From Phellopilus nigrolimitatus (Eukaryota; Basidiomycota; Agaricomycetes; Hymenochaetales; Hymenochaetaceae): 64,000 nucleotides of DNA. Below, piece by piece: positions 11,103-21,845 of the stretch. The notes under the pieces were generated by a model. The model was given only the letters and a program-made list of their open reading frames with translations. It ran no database searches and had not been told where the DNA came from. A program made the position numbers and the translations under genes. Location of the stretch: NCBI GenBank assembly GCA_021029095.1, contig JAJOHG010000067.1, positions 62,001-126,000 of the forward strand, read 5' to 3'. Numbering within the stretch: position 1 is the stretch's first letter; each line of letters begins with the position of its first letter.

Positions 11103-13212
11103 ATGCTTGCTAGAAACGCACTGCGTCGCCTACTTCCCCAGGATGATCTCACTAGCTCGAGCTTCAAGCCGTTGATGGCGGGGACCCGTGAAATCGTCCA
11201 GCCCCTTCTCGACACCTCGCTCACGACGATTCTAACTGACCTGTCGTACGCCATTGCGATGAAATTCATTCTAGATACTCTCGTCTTGGCTATACCCCTC
11301 GTCTCCGTTTTCACCGCAAGGCTCTTGTCGTTCGGCTACCCAAGCCCCCGCCGCCTTCGTCCCGTCTTCTTCATTGCTGCAATTCTCTCCTTTCTCTACT
11401 TCTTCTACCCGACCCTCGCTCTCCTCCTTCCTCTGATCGTGCAGTTGCGTGCGTCTATAGCTACCATTGCCTTGTTCACTCTGTACGGCGCAGATGGTGG
11501 ATATGCTCCAGAAACACGTTTCTATTGTGCCCGCTATTACGACATCAACTCGTTTTACCAATACATCCGCGTCTCGTTTCGTCTGGCCCTCGCCACTGGT
11601 GGTCCGTGCATAGATGCTGAAGGGCACGGCTGGGTTCTCGCAGTATGTTTTTTGTCGTTGCTATTTCGATTTCGTGGTGGCTGACGTGATTTTGTTTCAG
11701 TCCGCGAAGTATCTCTTGTCATGTGATGCACCTACAATCCTCGGGCGTTTAACCCGGCTCCTTCTCGTACGTCTTTGAGATTCGAAGTTTTCTCGTTCAT
11801 CGCTGATATAATCTGCACTTCAGCTCGCTGGCAAGACACTCTTTGCAAGCACACCTAGTCTTTCGGCCGCGATCACTCCCTCCTCTTCGATAACGATCGA
11901 CAAACTCAAGGCGGCTGGCATGATGGTTTCTGTGAGTGGCCGATAAGTTCTACCGCGCAGAGTGTTCTAACTCCTTCACGTCCAGCATGTTTTTGAAAGC
12001 ATTGAGCTGCCATCTTTCTGGGTTCCAATTGCTTTCGCCGTGTGCATGCTCGTAATTATTAAAGTAAATCTCAAACGACCTCCCTCCCGACTTCTTACTG
12101 ACCCATCGAATCAGTTTCACCTCGACAAGGGCGCATTCTCGTACATGCAAGAGGTCGTCGACTCTGCGAATGACGAACTTGTCAGAACTCTGCTGCGCGA
12201 AATCGACAACCTCAAATACACGCTATCCTCGCCCGCTGAACTGTCTTCTCTCCACAACAAAGTAGCTTTCCTCCCCGCATCGCTTGCCAATGCTCTCAAA
12301 AGGCTTGTTGCCTCCAAGCTCTCCGCTGAACAGGCGCATACGCAGATAAGGGCTCTTGAATCACAGACCGCGTGTAATAACGGAACGATCAACACGCAGA
12401 AGGCGCAGATCAATTCATTACAGGCGAAGATCGCACACGGCTCATCGCTCGCTGAGCGTTTACGATCGCAGCAAAATATGAACTTTGCCAATCGAAAGAC
12501 TATCAGGGTGCTCTGGCGCGCGTCTACTCGCGCTATTCGTGAGCGTGATGAGGCCCGTGCAGATGCAGAAATGCACGCGCAGAGGACAGAAGCGCTTGCT
12601 CTACGACTCTCCGAAAAAGAGGCGTCACTCTCGCACCTTCGCACCGAAGCCGAAATGCTCGAGGACCGAATTGAGGAGCTCCTGGTTTCTCAGGCGCAGT
12701 GGGAGGTTGTTTACGAGGAGGTACAGGAGCCGGAGGTCGTCGTCCCGAATATCACGCACCCCGCAGCAAATGTCTCGGCATCTTCGTGTGCGCCAGCCTA
12801 CTCTGCTTCTCTTGACCTCCTGAACACCCCCAGACTTGATGACCCATTCGTCAATAATACTAGCGGGGCTGCAACCGCCAATCTCGATATTTCTGCCGAA
12901 TCCTCTGTTCTCTCTTTGATAACTGTCGCCGAGGCTTCCGTTCCTACTCCTCATAGTCCTCCGGCCACTTCGTACATCCATCTCTCCTCGTCGCTCTTAG
13001 CGTCTCCGGTTCCATACCTCACTGGTACTCCCGCTCTCTGGAATGGCTCTACAGCTCTGTTTACCCCGACACCAGCTCCTCGACGCACGCTTATTGGACT
13101 CAGCCCGGGCACGCCTACGTATGTGTTTCGGGGCCGTGTCAAGGCGCACGTCACGCAGTCTACGCGCAAGGTACTCGCTGGGAAGGAGAATGTCCTTCCT
13201 GACTTGCACTAG
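11103..13212 (+). CDS. Membrane protein with long coiled coil, unrecognised
   Basis: Five exons join in frame to 629 residues: 11103-11642, 11701-11766, 11824-11931, 11986-12063 and 12115-13212. The N-terminal part has hydrophobic segments that look like membrane helices (FILDTLVLAIPLVSVFTARL; the following VFFIAAILSFLYFF and LALLLPLIVQL; FWVPIAFAVCMLVIIK at the fourth exon). The last exon encodes a long heptad-type coiled coil (ELVRTLLREIDNLKYTL, then about 150 residues rich in Gln, Ala, Leu, Arg and Glu) and a Ser/Thr/Pro-rich C-terminal tail ending in a basic stretch. This is the layout of a tethering or organelle-shaping protein, but I do not recognise a family. Splice sites are canonical and phases agree. 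Confidence 0.75.
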
Positions 13213-14297
13213 GTACCTTTACTTTGACTACTTTCAGGGGTTTCTTGCTTTTGACTGTCCGTGTTTTTCTCTCGTTCTCTTTCTCGCTCTCCCATTCGTA
13301 TACATTGTCCTTGGTCAAGCTATCTGTGTCCGTCTTTGCATCTTCGCATGATGCTACATCTGAGGTTCTGTCTTCTGGTTATATATTCTCGCTGGTTCTA
13401 CACGATTTCATTCGCTTAGATTATTTCTTGATTTATATCCATCGATTGTGGTTCTATTTGTGTCTGATATATTGCCAATAACCATTTTTTAGTCGCTTAC
13501 AATTCTTGACGAAGTTTGAAGCCCTCTGAGTGACAAAGAATAGGGAAACTTATGAATCCTACGTGACTCTCTTATGCCGTGGATTTGCACCTATGGGATG
13601 GCATTTAAGAGCTACAGAAGACTGTAACATCCGTGATGAACAGAATCCTCGAGATTTTACTCCGGAAATCAATCCAAGATAGGTGAGCATATGTAGATGA
13701 GTGTATTAGGTCGTTATTCCTAGTGAGAATTATAATTATAATGATGTAATACTAAAAAGAATTGAATGAAAATGTCTCGATATGACTCTATAAGATTCGA
13801 TATTGTCCGATTATACCAAAAATAACACGATTTGACTTGTTCTTGCTCGATGCGTTCAATGTTGTGAAGAGAAGGTCCGAGTGATGATGCTTTCTACTTT
13901 TTGTGCGGAGTATCGTGGCATATTGAGTCTACATCGCACGATGAGGTCCAGGCTTGTCGGTTCCGAGATGTTCTAAAAGTATCGCATCGGCAGTACGAGC
14001 CGCAGGGAACATGAGTCAGAATGACTAATCAACAGCTCTTTATATAATAGCCAACGCGAACTACGCCGCAAGTCATCTCTCCTCTCTCTCTACTCTGTAC
14101 CTGACAGCCCCCACATTGCGCTCAGAGAAGCCGCGGGAGATTCGTGCCTTCCAAACGAGCAGTGCATAGACACGCAGAAGCTCCGACGAGACTCTCGGTG
14201 TCCTCCTCGATCGAATTCAGGTGTGTCCTCCTGTTAATGTTCTAACGAGTGTACTTGCGGTGCTTAACCCTGTATGAATGTATTCAGTTAGTCCGTC
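13213..14297. other. AT-richer spacer and copy A promoter
   Basis: 13213-13500 looks like 3' untranslated sequence. 13500-14000 shows no gene. From about 14000 the sequence matches the upstream regions of other F-box copies: the bZIP-type pair near 14012-14027, a TATATAATAG box near 14041, and the shared leader tgtgtcctcctgtt near 14223. Confidence 0.55.
14012..14027. promoter_or_regulatory. bZIP-type element of copy A
   Basis: TGAGTCA followed after two bases by TGACTAA, about 280 bp upstream of the copy A start. The same two-site arrangement in reverse lies upstream of copies C, E, F and G. TGA(C/G)TCA is the Gcn4/AP-1 class of site; the binding protein here is inferred. Confidence 0.55.
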
Positions 14298-15497
14298 ATG
14301 GCTAGTACAAAATCGCGTACGCCGCCGCTTCCAGTCGAGATAACGGAGAACATTATCCAGCTATATCTCGGTGGTCCATACACGTTTCCAGATTCTCATG
14401 TTCCCTCCGACCTCGCACCTCTTCTCCTCGTCTGCAAGGCATGGCATGAGTACGGAGAACGCCAGCTCTACAAGTCGATATCAATTACAGTGGACAGTGA
14501 GGATAACAAAGCTACCGACGTTCTGCTTCTTAGCGCGACACTTTCGCAGAATAGCCGCCTTGCGAATCTCGTGCGCTTCTTTGCTTTCGAGTCCAAGTGC
14601 TTTGGTGTCGAGCATGTTCGCGCGATCACGCAGATCATCTCCATATCCTCGAACCTCACGCACCTCAGTATTAGTCGGTTGTGCAAAGATTGGCAGAAAA
14701 TCGACACGCCGTTAGTAGAAAGCTTATGGCATGCGCTATCCGAGCGGTCGCTGAAGTATTTTCGCCTCCACTCCGCATTTTGTCGGGACTGGCGGGCTCG
14801 CGACAAGCTTTGCTCTCCGAAAAAGACGACAGGGCTGATAGCAAACTGGCCGGACCTCGAGGAGTTTTCGCTCGTTGACGGGAGCGCTTCCCCAAATCCG
14901 TTCAGATCCCCACCAAAGACACCTGCGCGTTGTCTGGCGCTGCGCCGTGTTGAGGTGCAGGGCCTCGACATAGCGTGCTTCTTAGCGAAGATGGCGCCGT
15001 TTGTCGAGGACGTCGATATCACACACGATAAGTTCGACGGGACCCTCGCATGCCTGCACACGTGGTCCGAAACTCTCACCCGCTTGTCATTGTATATCGT
15101 GGAGGGAAACAGCAATGTGATCCGGCACTTCCCGCCTTTACGGAAACTTCGCTATTTCCGTTGTGAAGCGACCGACATGCATCTGAGACTCTTGGCGACT
15201 ATGGATTCTCTAGAAGAGCTATTCTATTGCGTGCGCCCCCAGCGGGCGGAACAACTAGTGAATTGTTTCAGGGAAGGGACAGGATCGGGCGACTTCCTTC
15301 CGGCACTCAAAGTGCTTCATTTTCGCTCGGCCGTTCTCCTCCTCGATCCAGAGCTGAAATTTCGCCAAGGTGAATACGACGAGCACGGGGTAAACTGGGT
15401 GGAATCCTCGCGAGCAGCGTTGAAGTCGCTCGAAAAAATCTGCGCTCGAAGAAACATATCCTTCAGCGTAGGCGACTGTCAAGAATATTGTGATTGA
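14298..15497 (+). CDS. F-box-like/LRR protein, copy A
   Basis: A 399-residue, intron-free member of the local family, best explained as a substrate receptor of an SCF ubiquitin ligase. Residues about 10-60 (PPLPVEITENIIQLYLG...LLLVCKAWHEYG...LYKSI) have the F-box-like pattern: Leu-Pro start, Ile-Ile helix, conserved Cys-Lys-x-Trp. The rest is Leu-rich, with irregular repeats (NLTHLSISRL, WPDLEEFSLVDG, FPPLRKLRYFRC, MDSLEELFYC) as in F-box-associated LRR domains. The start is the first ATG, in the context shared by all copies (gtcatggctag). The terminal KSLEKICARRNISF motif is complete. A short stretch downstream (about 15560-15740) resembles the spacer and membrane-protein relics found after other copies. 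Confidence 0.8.
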   Translation: MASTKSRTPPLPVEITENIIQLYLGGPYTFPDSHVPSDLAPLLLVCKAWHEYGERQLYKSISITVDSEDNKATDVLLLSATLSQNSRLANLVRFFAFESKCFGVEHVRAITQIISISSNLTHLSISRLCKDWQKIDTPLVESLWHALSERSLKYFRLHSAFCRDWRARDKLCSPKKTTGLIANWPDLEEFSLVDGSASPNPFRSPPKTPARCLALRRVEVQGLDIACFLAKMAPFVEDVDITHDKFDGTLACLHTWSETLTRLSLYIVEGNSNVIRHFPPLRKLRYFRCEATDMHLRLLATMDSLEELFYCVRPQRAEQLVNCFREGTGSGDFLPALKVLHFRSAVLLLDPELKFRQGEYDEHGVNWVESSRAALKSLEKICARRNISFSVGDCQEYCD

Positions 15498-16217
15498 ATT
15501 GAATCGTGCTCTGTTGTGTAGTGCTCGAATTTCAGTGTCTCTTTCGAAATCGTGTTTTCCGTTAATCCATGCCTTCAGAATACATTCCACGCAATCTATG
15601 TATATACGTTACAAAGTTCTCGATTGCGTTCTTTCATACTGGACCGAAAATACAAGCTACTGGTATTGATAGTAGGCCGGCCGAAACGTCGAGGAGACGA
15701 GCACTTTTGGCCCGCTCGGTTCTGTGAAGAATGAACACAATCTGCGTCTTACGTAAGTTAAGACTCTTAAGATATTTTTCGCTCGCAAAATTGCACTGCC
15801 CGCTCATTGTGTTCTCAGTGAACAGGGGCATATATGAGCCATAAGATGACGCGTGCCCGACATAATAATGCTCGGATATGACTCAGACTCTGAGTCTGAC
15901 TCAACACTAACCAACATTCACGTCACGTGGTAGCTGTTAGATACGTTCCTTGAAAAATTGAATGTCTTTGTCTCCGACTCACGACTTGTCTCTTCTCCTC
16001 TCTTGACAGCTCACCTTTACGTTTACGGAGTTCTCAGTTGAACTCTTCTCTCGTGTCTTCAGAAGGGCAATATATCTTGGACGCCGAAGCTCGAGCGATG
16101 GCAAGCTTCTAGTTTCAGGGTTTGAGAACATGATCTCTCACAGGTATGCGCATCCATTGATACTCTTATAAGTGCTACTGCAGTGCTTAGTATTGTCTAA
16201 ACTCCTCAAGCCATACC
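15498..16217. other. Spacer and copy B promoter
   Basis: The first part carries the 3' flank shared by the family (near-identical to DNA after copy I). The second part is the copy B upstream region, with TGACTCA at 15879-15885, a second inverted pair just after it, and CACGTGG near 15924. Confidence 0.5.
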
Positions 16218-17372
16218 ATGATAGCTAGCGCAGAAATGCATACACCGCCGCTTCCGTTCGAGATCACGGAACACATCATTCAGCTACATCTCGGGACACC
16301 ATACAAGTTTCCCTCCTTTCATTTCGCCCCCGACCTCGCGCCTCTTCTCCTCGTCTGCAAGGGATGGTATCTATATGGAAGACGCATTCTCTACGAGTAT
16401 ATAACCATTTCAGACGATACCCCCTGTGGCTTACTCCGCCTTGCGCGGACTCTACAGAAGAATCCACGGCTCGCGAGGCTCGTGCACTCCTTTGCATTTG
16501 AGTCTAACATCTTCAGCGACTGGGACGTGGCGTTACTTTCGCAGATCATTTCTTTGTCCTCGAATCTGACGCACATCAGCATTGGTCGGGCGGGTATACG
16601 TTGGAAAAAGCTCCAAGAGCCACAAGGCACAGACAGCCTCAGACGCGCGCTCGCCAAGCGCTCACTGAAGAATTTTCGATACTACTCTACGTATCGTATG
16701 GACTGGGATATCGACGACATGCTTCTCACACCGGAAGAGCTGGCCGGATTGATGACGAGCTGGCCTGACCTTGAAGACATCACATTCGTCCCTGAGGAGA
16801 CCTTCTATTGGCAAACAGAAGTGAGGCGCCTTTCCTTTGTCCCGCCAACCCGCGGTCCTGGAAAATGCTTGGCCTTGCGTCGCGTCGAGTTGTCCGTCTT
16901 TGACATTCCCATGTGCATCTTGGCGGAGATAGCGCCATTCATCGAAGAGGCGGATATAGGGAAAGAAAGTAGTAGTGTTCACCAGGGTGACGGGGACATT
17001 GACCTTCACACATGTCTGTCTCTGTGGTCGGAGACACTCTTGCACCTGAAGTTGCCAAATACGTCGAGCCTCGGAGAACTCCCAAGTCTTCGTAATCTTC
17101 GTACTTTCTATTTTGGGACGGGGTATATGTGTCCGAGCTTCATGAAAGATATGCATTCTCTGGAAGACCTATTGTACGAAGGCAAGCTTCCGGAGGTCGA
17201 AGTACTGGAAGGCTGCTTCAGATCAGGAACAGAATCGGGTGCCTTCCTTCCTGCGCTGAAAAGCCTCCACCTGCGTACAGACAAAGATGTGTTTCATCTA
17301 AAGCGGGCGTCCAACACGGTAAGGGAAGGAGATGGAGAGATCGCATGGAGCGGCCATCTTGAAGTCGCTTAA
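16218..17372 (+). CDS. F-box-like/LRR protein, copy B (divergent, frameshifted tail)
   Basis: A 384-residue open frame, the most divergent family member. The F-box-like start (PPLPFEITEHIIQLHLG...LLLVCKGWYLYG) and Leu-rich body (LTHISIGRAG, WPDLEDITFV, LPSLRNLRTFYFG, MHSLEDLLYEG, FLPALKSLHLRT) are kept. The frame ends at 17372 in EIAWSGHLEVA, while the expected family tail (LKSLKEICARRRISF) is readable in another frame at about 17347-17424. A single indel near 17300-17350 has therefore replaced the conserved tail. Whether the protein still works is unknown. Its promoter is also unlike the two main classes. A very short relic of the Ser-rich gene lies downstream near 17516-17600. Confidence 0.72.
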   Translation: MIASAEMHTPPLPFEITEHIIQLHLGTPYKFPSFHFAPDLAPLLLVCKGWYLYGRRILYEYITISDDTPCGLLRLARTLQKNPRLARLVHSFAFESNIFSDWDVALLSQIISLSSNLTHISIGRAGIRWKKLQEPQGTDSLRRALAKRSLKNFRYYSTYRMDWDIDDMLLTPEELAGLMTSWPDLEDITFVPEETFYWQTEVRRLSFVPPTRGPGKCLALRRVELSVFDIPMCILAEIAPFIEEADIGKESSSVHQGDGDIDLHTCLSLWSETLLHLKLPNTSSLGELPSLRNLRTFYFGTGYMCPSFMKDMHSLEDLLYEGKLPEVEVLEGCFRSGTESGAFLPALKSLHLRTDKDVFHLKRASNTVREGDGEIAWSGHLEVA

Positions 17373-17744
17373 GGAGATCTGCGCTCGACGAAGGATTTCC
17401 TTCAATATGAGCTATTTATTGTAGATACACAACAATACACGTGTGTAGATTTAATAGTTGCATGCGATGAAACGAAGCCAGACCGTTCTGCGTAGATTTT
17501 ATGATCAAGAGTCCGCGACCACGTGATCTGCGTTTTCGAGTACGCGCCATGCCGACTCGTCTTCGACGTCGATGACGTTTATGACGCCGGTCAACTGCAA
17601 TGACGCACCCGGACGCGCTGTTAAGAAAGCCCATTTCGCTGTCCATGGCTTTCCTATAAAGCCATGCTCGCCCTCCGTCGTCTCTCCGAGTCCCGCTTTT
17701 TCTCTTTCCCTCCATCTTCCACCATATCCCGTACACTGAACACC

Positions 17745-18946
17745 ATGGCGAACAACACCAACTTCAAGCTCGAGAACCTCTTCAACGTCCAAGGTACTCG
17801 ACTCGCCTTTCTGCACACTTCATCGGAAATTTTGAGCCTCACCGGCTGCCTTGCCACGCAGACTGGGTCGCTGTTGTCACAGGCGGCGGGACCGGCATCG
17901 GTGAGTCCACTCCGCTTCCGTCTATATTTGCTCGATATTGACAGGCTGAGAACGCGACAATAGGTCTGATGGTAATCAAAACCACTTCAATACTGAAACA
18001 AAAATGCTAAATCCGCGTCATAGGCCGCGCAAGCTCTCGCCAACAACGGCGCACGCGTCTGTATGTTTCGCTCCTTCTCTCCCCTTCCCGGCTCACCTCC
18101 AGACCTATTGATAGATATCGCGTCCCGCCGCGCCTCCGCGCTCGACACAGCCGTCGCCACACATGGCTCATCGCTCGCACACCCCAAGGGCGCGCTCATC
18201 CCAATACAGGCGGACATCACCTCGAAGGCGAGCGTACGCGCACTAGTCGATGAGGTCGCGCGCCGCGAGAAGCACGTCGACGTGCTCGTTAACAACGCCG
18301 GCGTCAGCGGCGAGACGAGCACCGTCGAGAAGGGCGACGCCGAGGAAGGCGCGCAGGAGCTAGGCGCAGAGCTTTGGCGCGAGGACGCGCAGGAGTGGGA
18401 GGACGTGTACCGCACGAACGTCGTCGGCTACTTCTTCACCACCGCCGCCTTTCTGCCGCTCCTGTCCGCCGCGGCGCGCACGCGCGCGGGCCACCGCGCG
18501 AGCGTGATCAACATCTCGAGCATGTCCGGCATCACGCGCACCTCGCAGCACCACTTCAAGTACAACGTCTCGAAATCCGCGGCCATCCATCTCAGCACGC
18601 TCCTCGCGCAGGAGTGCCGCCGCACCGGCGTGCAGGTGCGCGTGAACAACATCGCGCCGGGCATCTTCCCGTCCGAGATGACCAGTGCGTATCGCTTCCA
18701 CACCATTTTCTAGCGTTCCTGTGCTCACGGTGCCTTTCCCTTCTTTTTTCAGCCGAGGGCTCCGACGAGACGAACAAGTCGCGCATCCCGACGGGCAACG
18801 ACTTCGGCGCAAAGAAGGGCATCCCTGCGGGCCGCCCCGGGCGCGACGAGGACATGGCGCAGGCGGTGCTCATGCTCGCATGCAACGAGTACGCTTACGG
18901 CCAGACGCTAGCTGTGGAGGGCGGGTACCTCCTTGAGCACCCGTGA
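17745..18946 (+). CDS. Short-chain dehydrogenase/reductase (classical SDR)
   Basis: NAD(P)H-dependent oxidoreductase of 298 residues; substrate unknown. Six exons join in frame: 17745-17793, 17862-17900, 17964-17971, 18024-18060, 18115-18684 and 18753-18946. The third exon is only 8 nt and supplies part of the nucleotide-binding TGGGTGIGLM. Other landmarks are ADITS, the NNAGVSG motif, the active-site Ser in NISSMSG, the catalytic Tyr and Lys in YNVSK, and NNIAPGIFPSEMT. The tail GQTLAVEGGYLL is typical. The gene interrupts the F-box array, GC content is high as in core genes, and it is probably ancestral to the locus rather than part of the duplications. Confidence 0.92.
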
Positions 18947-19924
18947 GCTTGCGGATGTGCATGCGGTTAGGTTAAAAAAAAAAAGTATCTTGATACGTGT
19001 ATTCTTTTGTACGCTATCAATGCATTTTGAGCTTGACCTCCATGGGCGTGACGAGCTCTTCGTATCTTACGATGTTTCTTGAGAATCTATTGCGATAACA
19101 GGGATTCGCGGTCGCGTCTGCGATTATGCTTTCTTTTACTCTCATATCGTAAAGTCCGCTAAATAACTACTCTAGGAATGTATCATAAGCTAGTGGCGAC
19201 TGCAGGGTTAATGTATCGACGAACGGCCTTACATGTGTGTTTGCTTTAACTTGAGATCCCGGGTATAGTCTGAGGTAACAGCATCGAGAGCTTCGTAGCG
19301 TATATGCATGTACACAGATTGCATGGGGAGTATTTTGAAAGCATGGATTAATTTGCAAACACAATTTTGAAATGACGCCGAGACTCGAGCACTACACGGA
19401 AGAGGGCGCTGACGAAGCAAGCTGAGATTCAGTGAAAACCAAAAGCGGAAGCGGAAAGTGAGGCGGATGGGACAGGCGTCGACGTAGAGCCCGGCGGTGT
19501 GCCACTGACTGTGCCGGAAGATGCGCTGGTCACATGTAGACCCGCTGCTTGACGCGCCTAATGTGCTCGAGCTCGTTATGGCCGTCGATGTCGATGAAGA
19601 GACCGTGCTCGACGTGCTCGAAAACCGAGATCACGTGGTCGCGCAATGTGAGCCGAGCTAGTACTGATAGTAGTAGTACTGCATGGGGCACTGCTGTCAA
19701 AGACCTAGATAAGACCTATGCAGGAGGCCTGGGATGATATAACAGTTGAGCAGATCAATGCTCATGTACCAAAGGCTCTTTGTTAGATTATTGATAAAGA
19801 GGATGGAATGATTCAATTTTAATCTAGCAATGTACATGTATATGTAAAAATCAACAATGAAAATATGCTTTGTGTGTGTTGCAGAGGACTGTGTTTAGGC
19901 AACGTCGATCGCTAACGTGGTTCG
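18947..19924. other. Spacer with Ser-rich membrane-protein relic
   Basis: 18947-19360 is 3' flank without a gene. About 19400-19660, read on the minus strand, matches parts of the Ser/Thr-rich gene at 39-40 kb and the same relic near 30.7-30.9 kb. It is too short and broken to encode anything. Confidence 0.5.
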
Positions 19925-21082
19925 TCAATTTCTAAACCCGCCCGTATTCTCTATAGTGAAGGAGATTCTTCTTCGGCTGCAGATTTCTTCAAGCGACTCC
20001 AACGCTGCTGGGAACGCGTCAATCAGCTCTGGATCGAGGAACGAAACGGGCGATAAAACATCAAGAAATTTGAGTTCCGGAAGGAAGTCGCCTGATCCTG
20101 TCCCCGCCTTGAATAAGTTCACCAGCTGTTCGACCTGCTGGGGGTGCACATAATAGATCAGCTCTTCCAGAGAATTCATAGTCTCCAAGAATCTCGGATG
20201 CACGTCGGTCCCGCTGCAGATGAGATAGCGAAGGTTTCGTAAAGGTGGGAAGTACCGGATGTCGTGGATCTGTTTCTTCAGGATATCCAAATTCAAGCGG
20301 ATGAGAGTCTCCGACCACGTATGCAGGCATGCGATATCAACGGAACCATTGTGTGTTGCGATATCAACTTCTTCGACAGACGGCGCCATCTTCGCAAAGA
20401 TGCACGCTATGTTGAGACCCTGCACCTTAACGCGACGCAGCGCCAGACAACGTACAGGTGTCTCAGGTGGGAAATCAAATGGATATTCGAGAGCGATCCC
20501 GTTTACGAGCGAAAACTCCTCGAGGTCCGGCCAGTTCTCCAACAACGCCAGCGTCTTTTCCGGAGAGCAAAGCATGTCAATCTTCCGTATCCAGTTATGA
20601 CAATTTTCCGAATAGAGGCGAAAATGCTTCAGCGACCGCTCGGCCAACGCGTGCCTTAAACTTTCTACTAAGGTCGTGTCGAGTGTCTGCCAATCTTCGC
20701 CCAACCGACTGATACTGAGGTGCGTAAGGTTCGAGGATAGGGAAATGATCTGCGTGATTGTACGAACGGACTCGTCCCATAAGCACTTGGACTCGAAAGT
20801 AAAGAAACACACGAGACCCGCAAGGCGGCTGTTCTGCGAAAGTGTAGCGCGAAGAAGCGCCGCAACATCTGCGCTATCCTCGCAACTTTCTGAGATATAT
20901 ATTGACCTATAGAGTTGGCGTTCTCCATACTCCTGCCATCCCTTGCAGACGAGGAGAAGAGGGGCAAGATCGGAGCGGCGATGAGAATCGGGAAACGTGT
21001 ACGGACCACCGAGATATAGCTGGATGATGTTCTCCGTTATCTCGAACGGAAGCGGCGGTGTACGCGGCTCTGTGCTAGCCAT
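19925..21082 (-). CDS. F-box-like/LRR protein, copy C
   Basis: A 385-residue intact, intron-free paralogue. The F-box-like start is PPLPFEITENIIQLYLG...LLLVCKGWQEYG. Leu-rich segments NLTHLSISRLGEDWQ, WPDLEEFSLVNG, FPPLRNLRYLICSG and MNSLEELIYYV follow, and the tail LESLEEICSRRRISF is complete. Closest local relatives by eye are copies F and A. Its promoter is split by an inverted-repeat element (21160-21836), which moves the bZIP-type element from about 226 to about 912 bp from the start; one base of that element has also changed (TTACTCA). Confidence 0.8.
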   Translation of the reverse strand: MASTEPRTPPLPFEITENIIQLYLGGPYTFPDSHRRSDLAPLLLVCKGWQEYGERQLYRSIYISESCEDSADVAALLRATLSQNSRLAGLVCFFTFESKCLWDESVRTITQIISLSSNLTHLSISRLGEDWQTLDTTLVESLRHALAERSLKHFRLYSENCHNWIRKIDMLCSPEKTLALLENWPDLEEFSLVNGIALEYPFDFPPETPVRCLALRRVKVQGLNIACIFAKMAPSVEEVDIATHNGSVDIACLHTWSETLIRLNLDILKKQIHDIRYFPPLRNLRYLICSGTDVHPRFLETMNSLEELIYYVHPQQVEQLVNLFKAGTGSGDFLPELKFLDVLSPVSFLDPELIDAFPAALESLEEICSRRRISFTIENTGGFRN

Positions 21083-21150
21083 GATGGCCTAACTGGCGAT
21101 ATTTCGATATAATTAAGCACCACAAAAGTGTACTCGCTAGAGCATCAACA

Positions 21151-21845
21151 GGAGGACACTAGGGCTCCGCACCGTACCGTATACGGATACGGCCGTATAA
21201 CCCGACTTCGCATACGGGCACGGACCGTATAAAAACGTGCCGTATTTCAGGTTTTAGAGACAACTTACGGTACGGCACGTATAAAATACGGCCGTATACG
21301 GCATTACGGCACGTACGTATATCAAATTGACGCACCCTGTTGGATCGTCACTAAGGAAGCAGGGGAGCGTCGCAAACATCCAGACTACAAAGCAACAGGC
21401 CGACTCGAGCTACTTTGCTCCATTAACTTTTGAAATACCGTGCGTGCCTTTCCCTGTTTATTATTAGAATTTATTTTCTCTATGAATGCGGTTCTCGGTA
21501 GAGTCGGCAAGCACAGCGTTCGGGGCCGAACCATTTCAAGTAGATTACGTATTCTCCAATATTGGTTTGTCTACTAATTTTGGCAATAATATAGATACCA
21601 AATATGGTATAAAATGCTTAAAATGTATATTTATTTGCTTAAAACCCTAATATGTGTTCAATAATGCCGTATGCCGTATTTACGGCCGTATGCGACCGTA
21701 TTCTACGGGTATAATACGGGTACGGACCGTACAATACGGTGCCGTATTTTTCTCAGGCTGTTGTCCATACGATACGGTCCGTAACCGTATACGGTACGGC
21801 CGCAAACCGTAATTACGGTTACGGTGCGGAGCCCTAGGAGGACAC
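21151..21845. mobile_element. Non-autonomous DNA transposon with TIRs and 9-bp target duplication
   Basis: The element spans 21160-21836 (677 bp). Both ends carry the inverted repeat TAGGGCTCCGCACCGTA, and it is flanked by the direct repeat ggaggacac (21151-21159 and 21837-21845). Uninterrupted copies of the target (aacaggaggacacacctgg) stand upstream of other F-box genes, so the insertion site is certain. The interior is full of TACGG/CCGTA motifs and codes for nothing. TIRs starting TAGGG recall hAT elements, but a 9-bp duplication is more like Mutator-type elements, so I leave the superfamily open. Confidence 0.85.
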
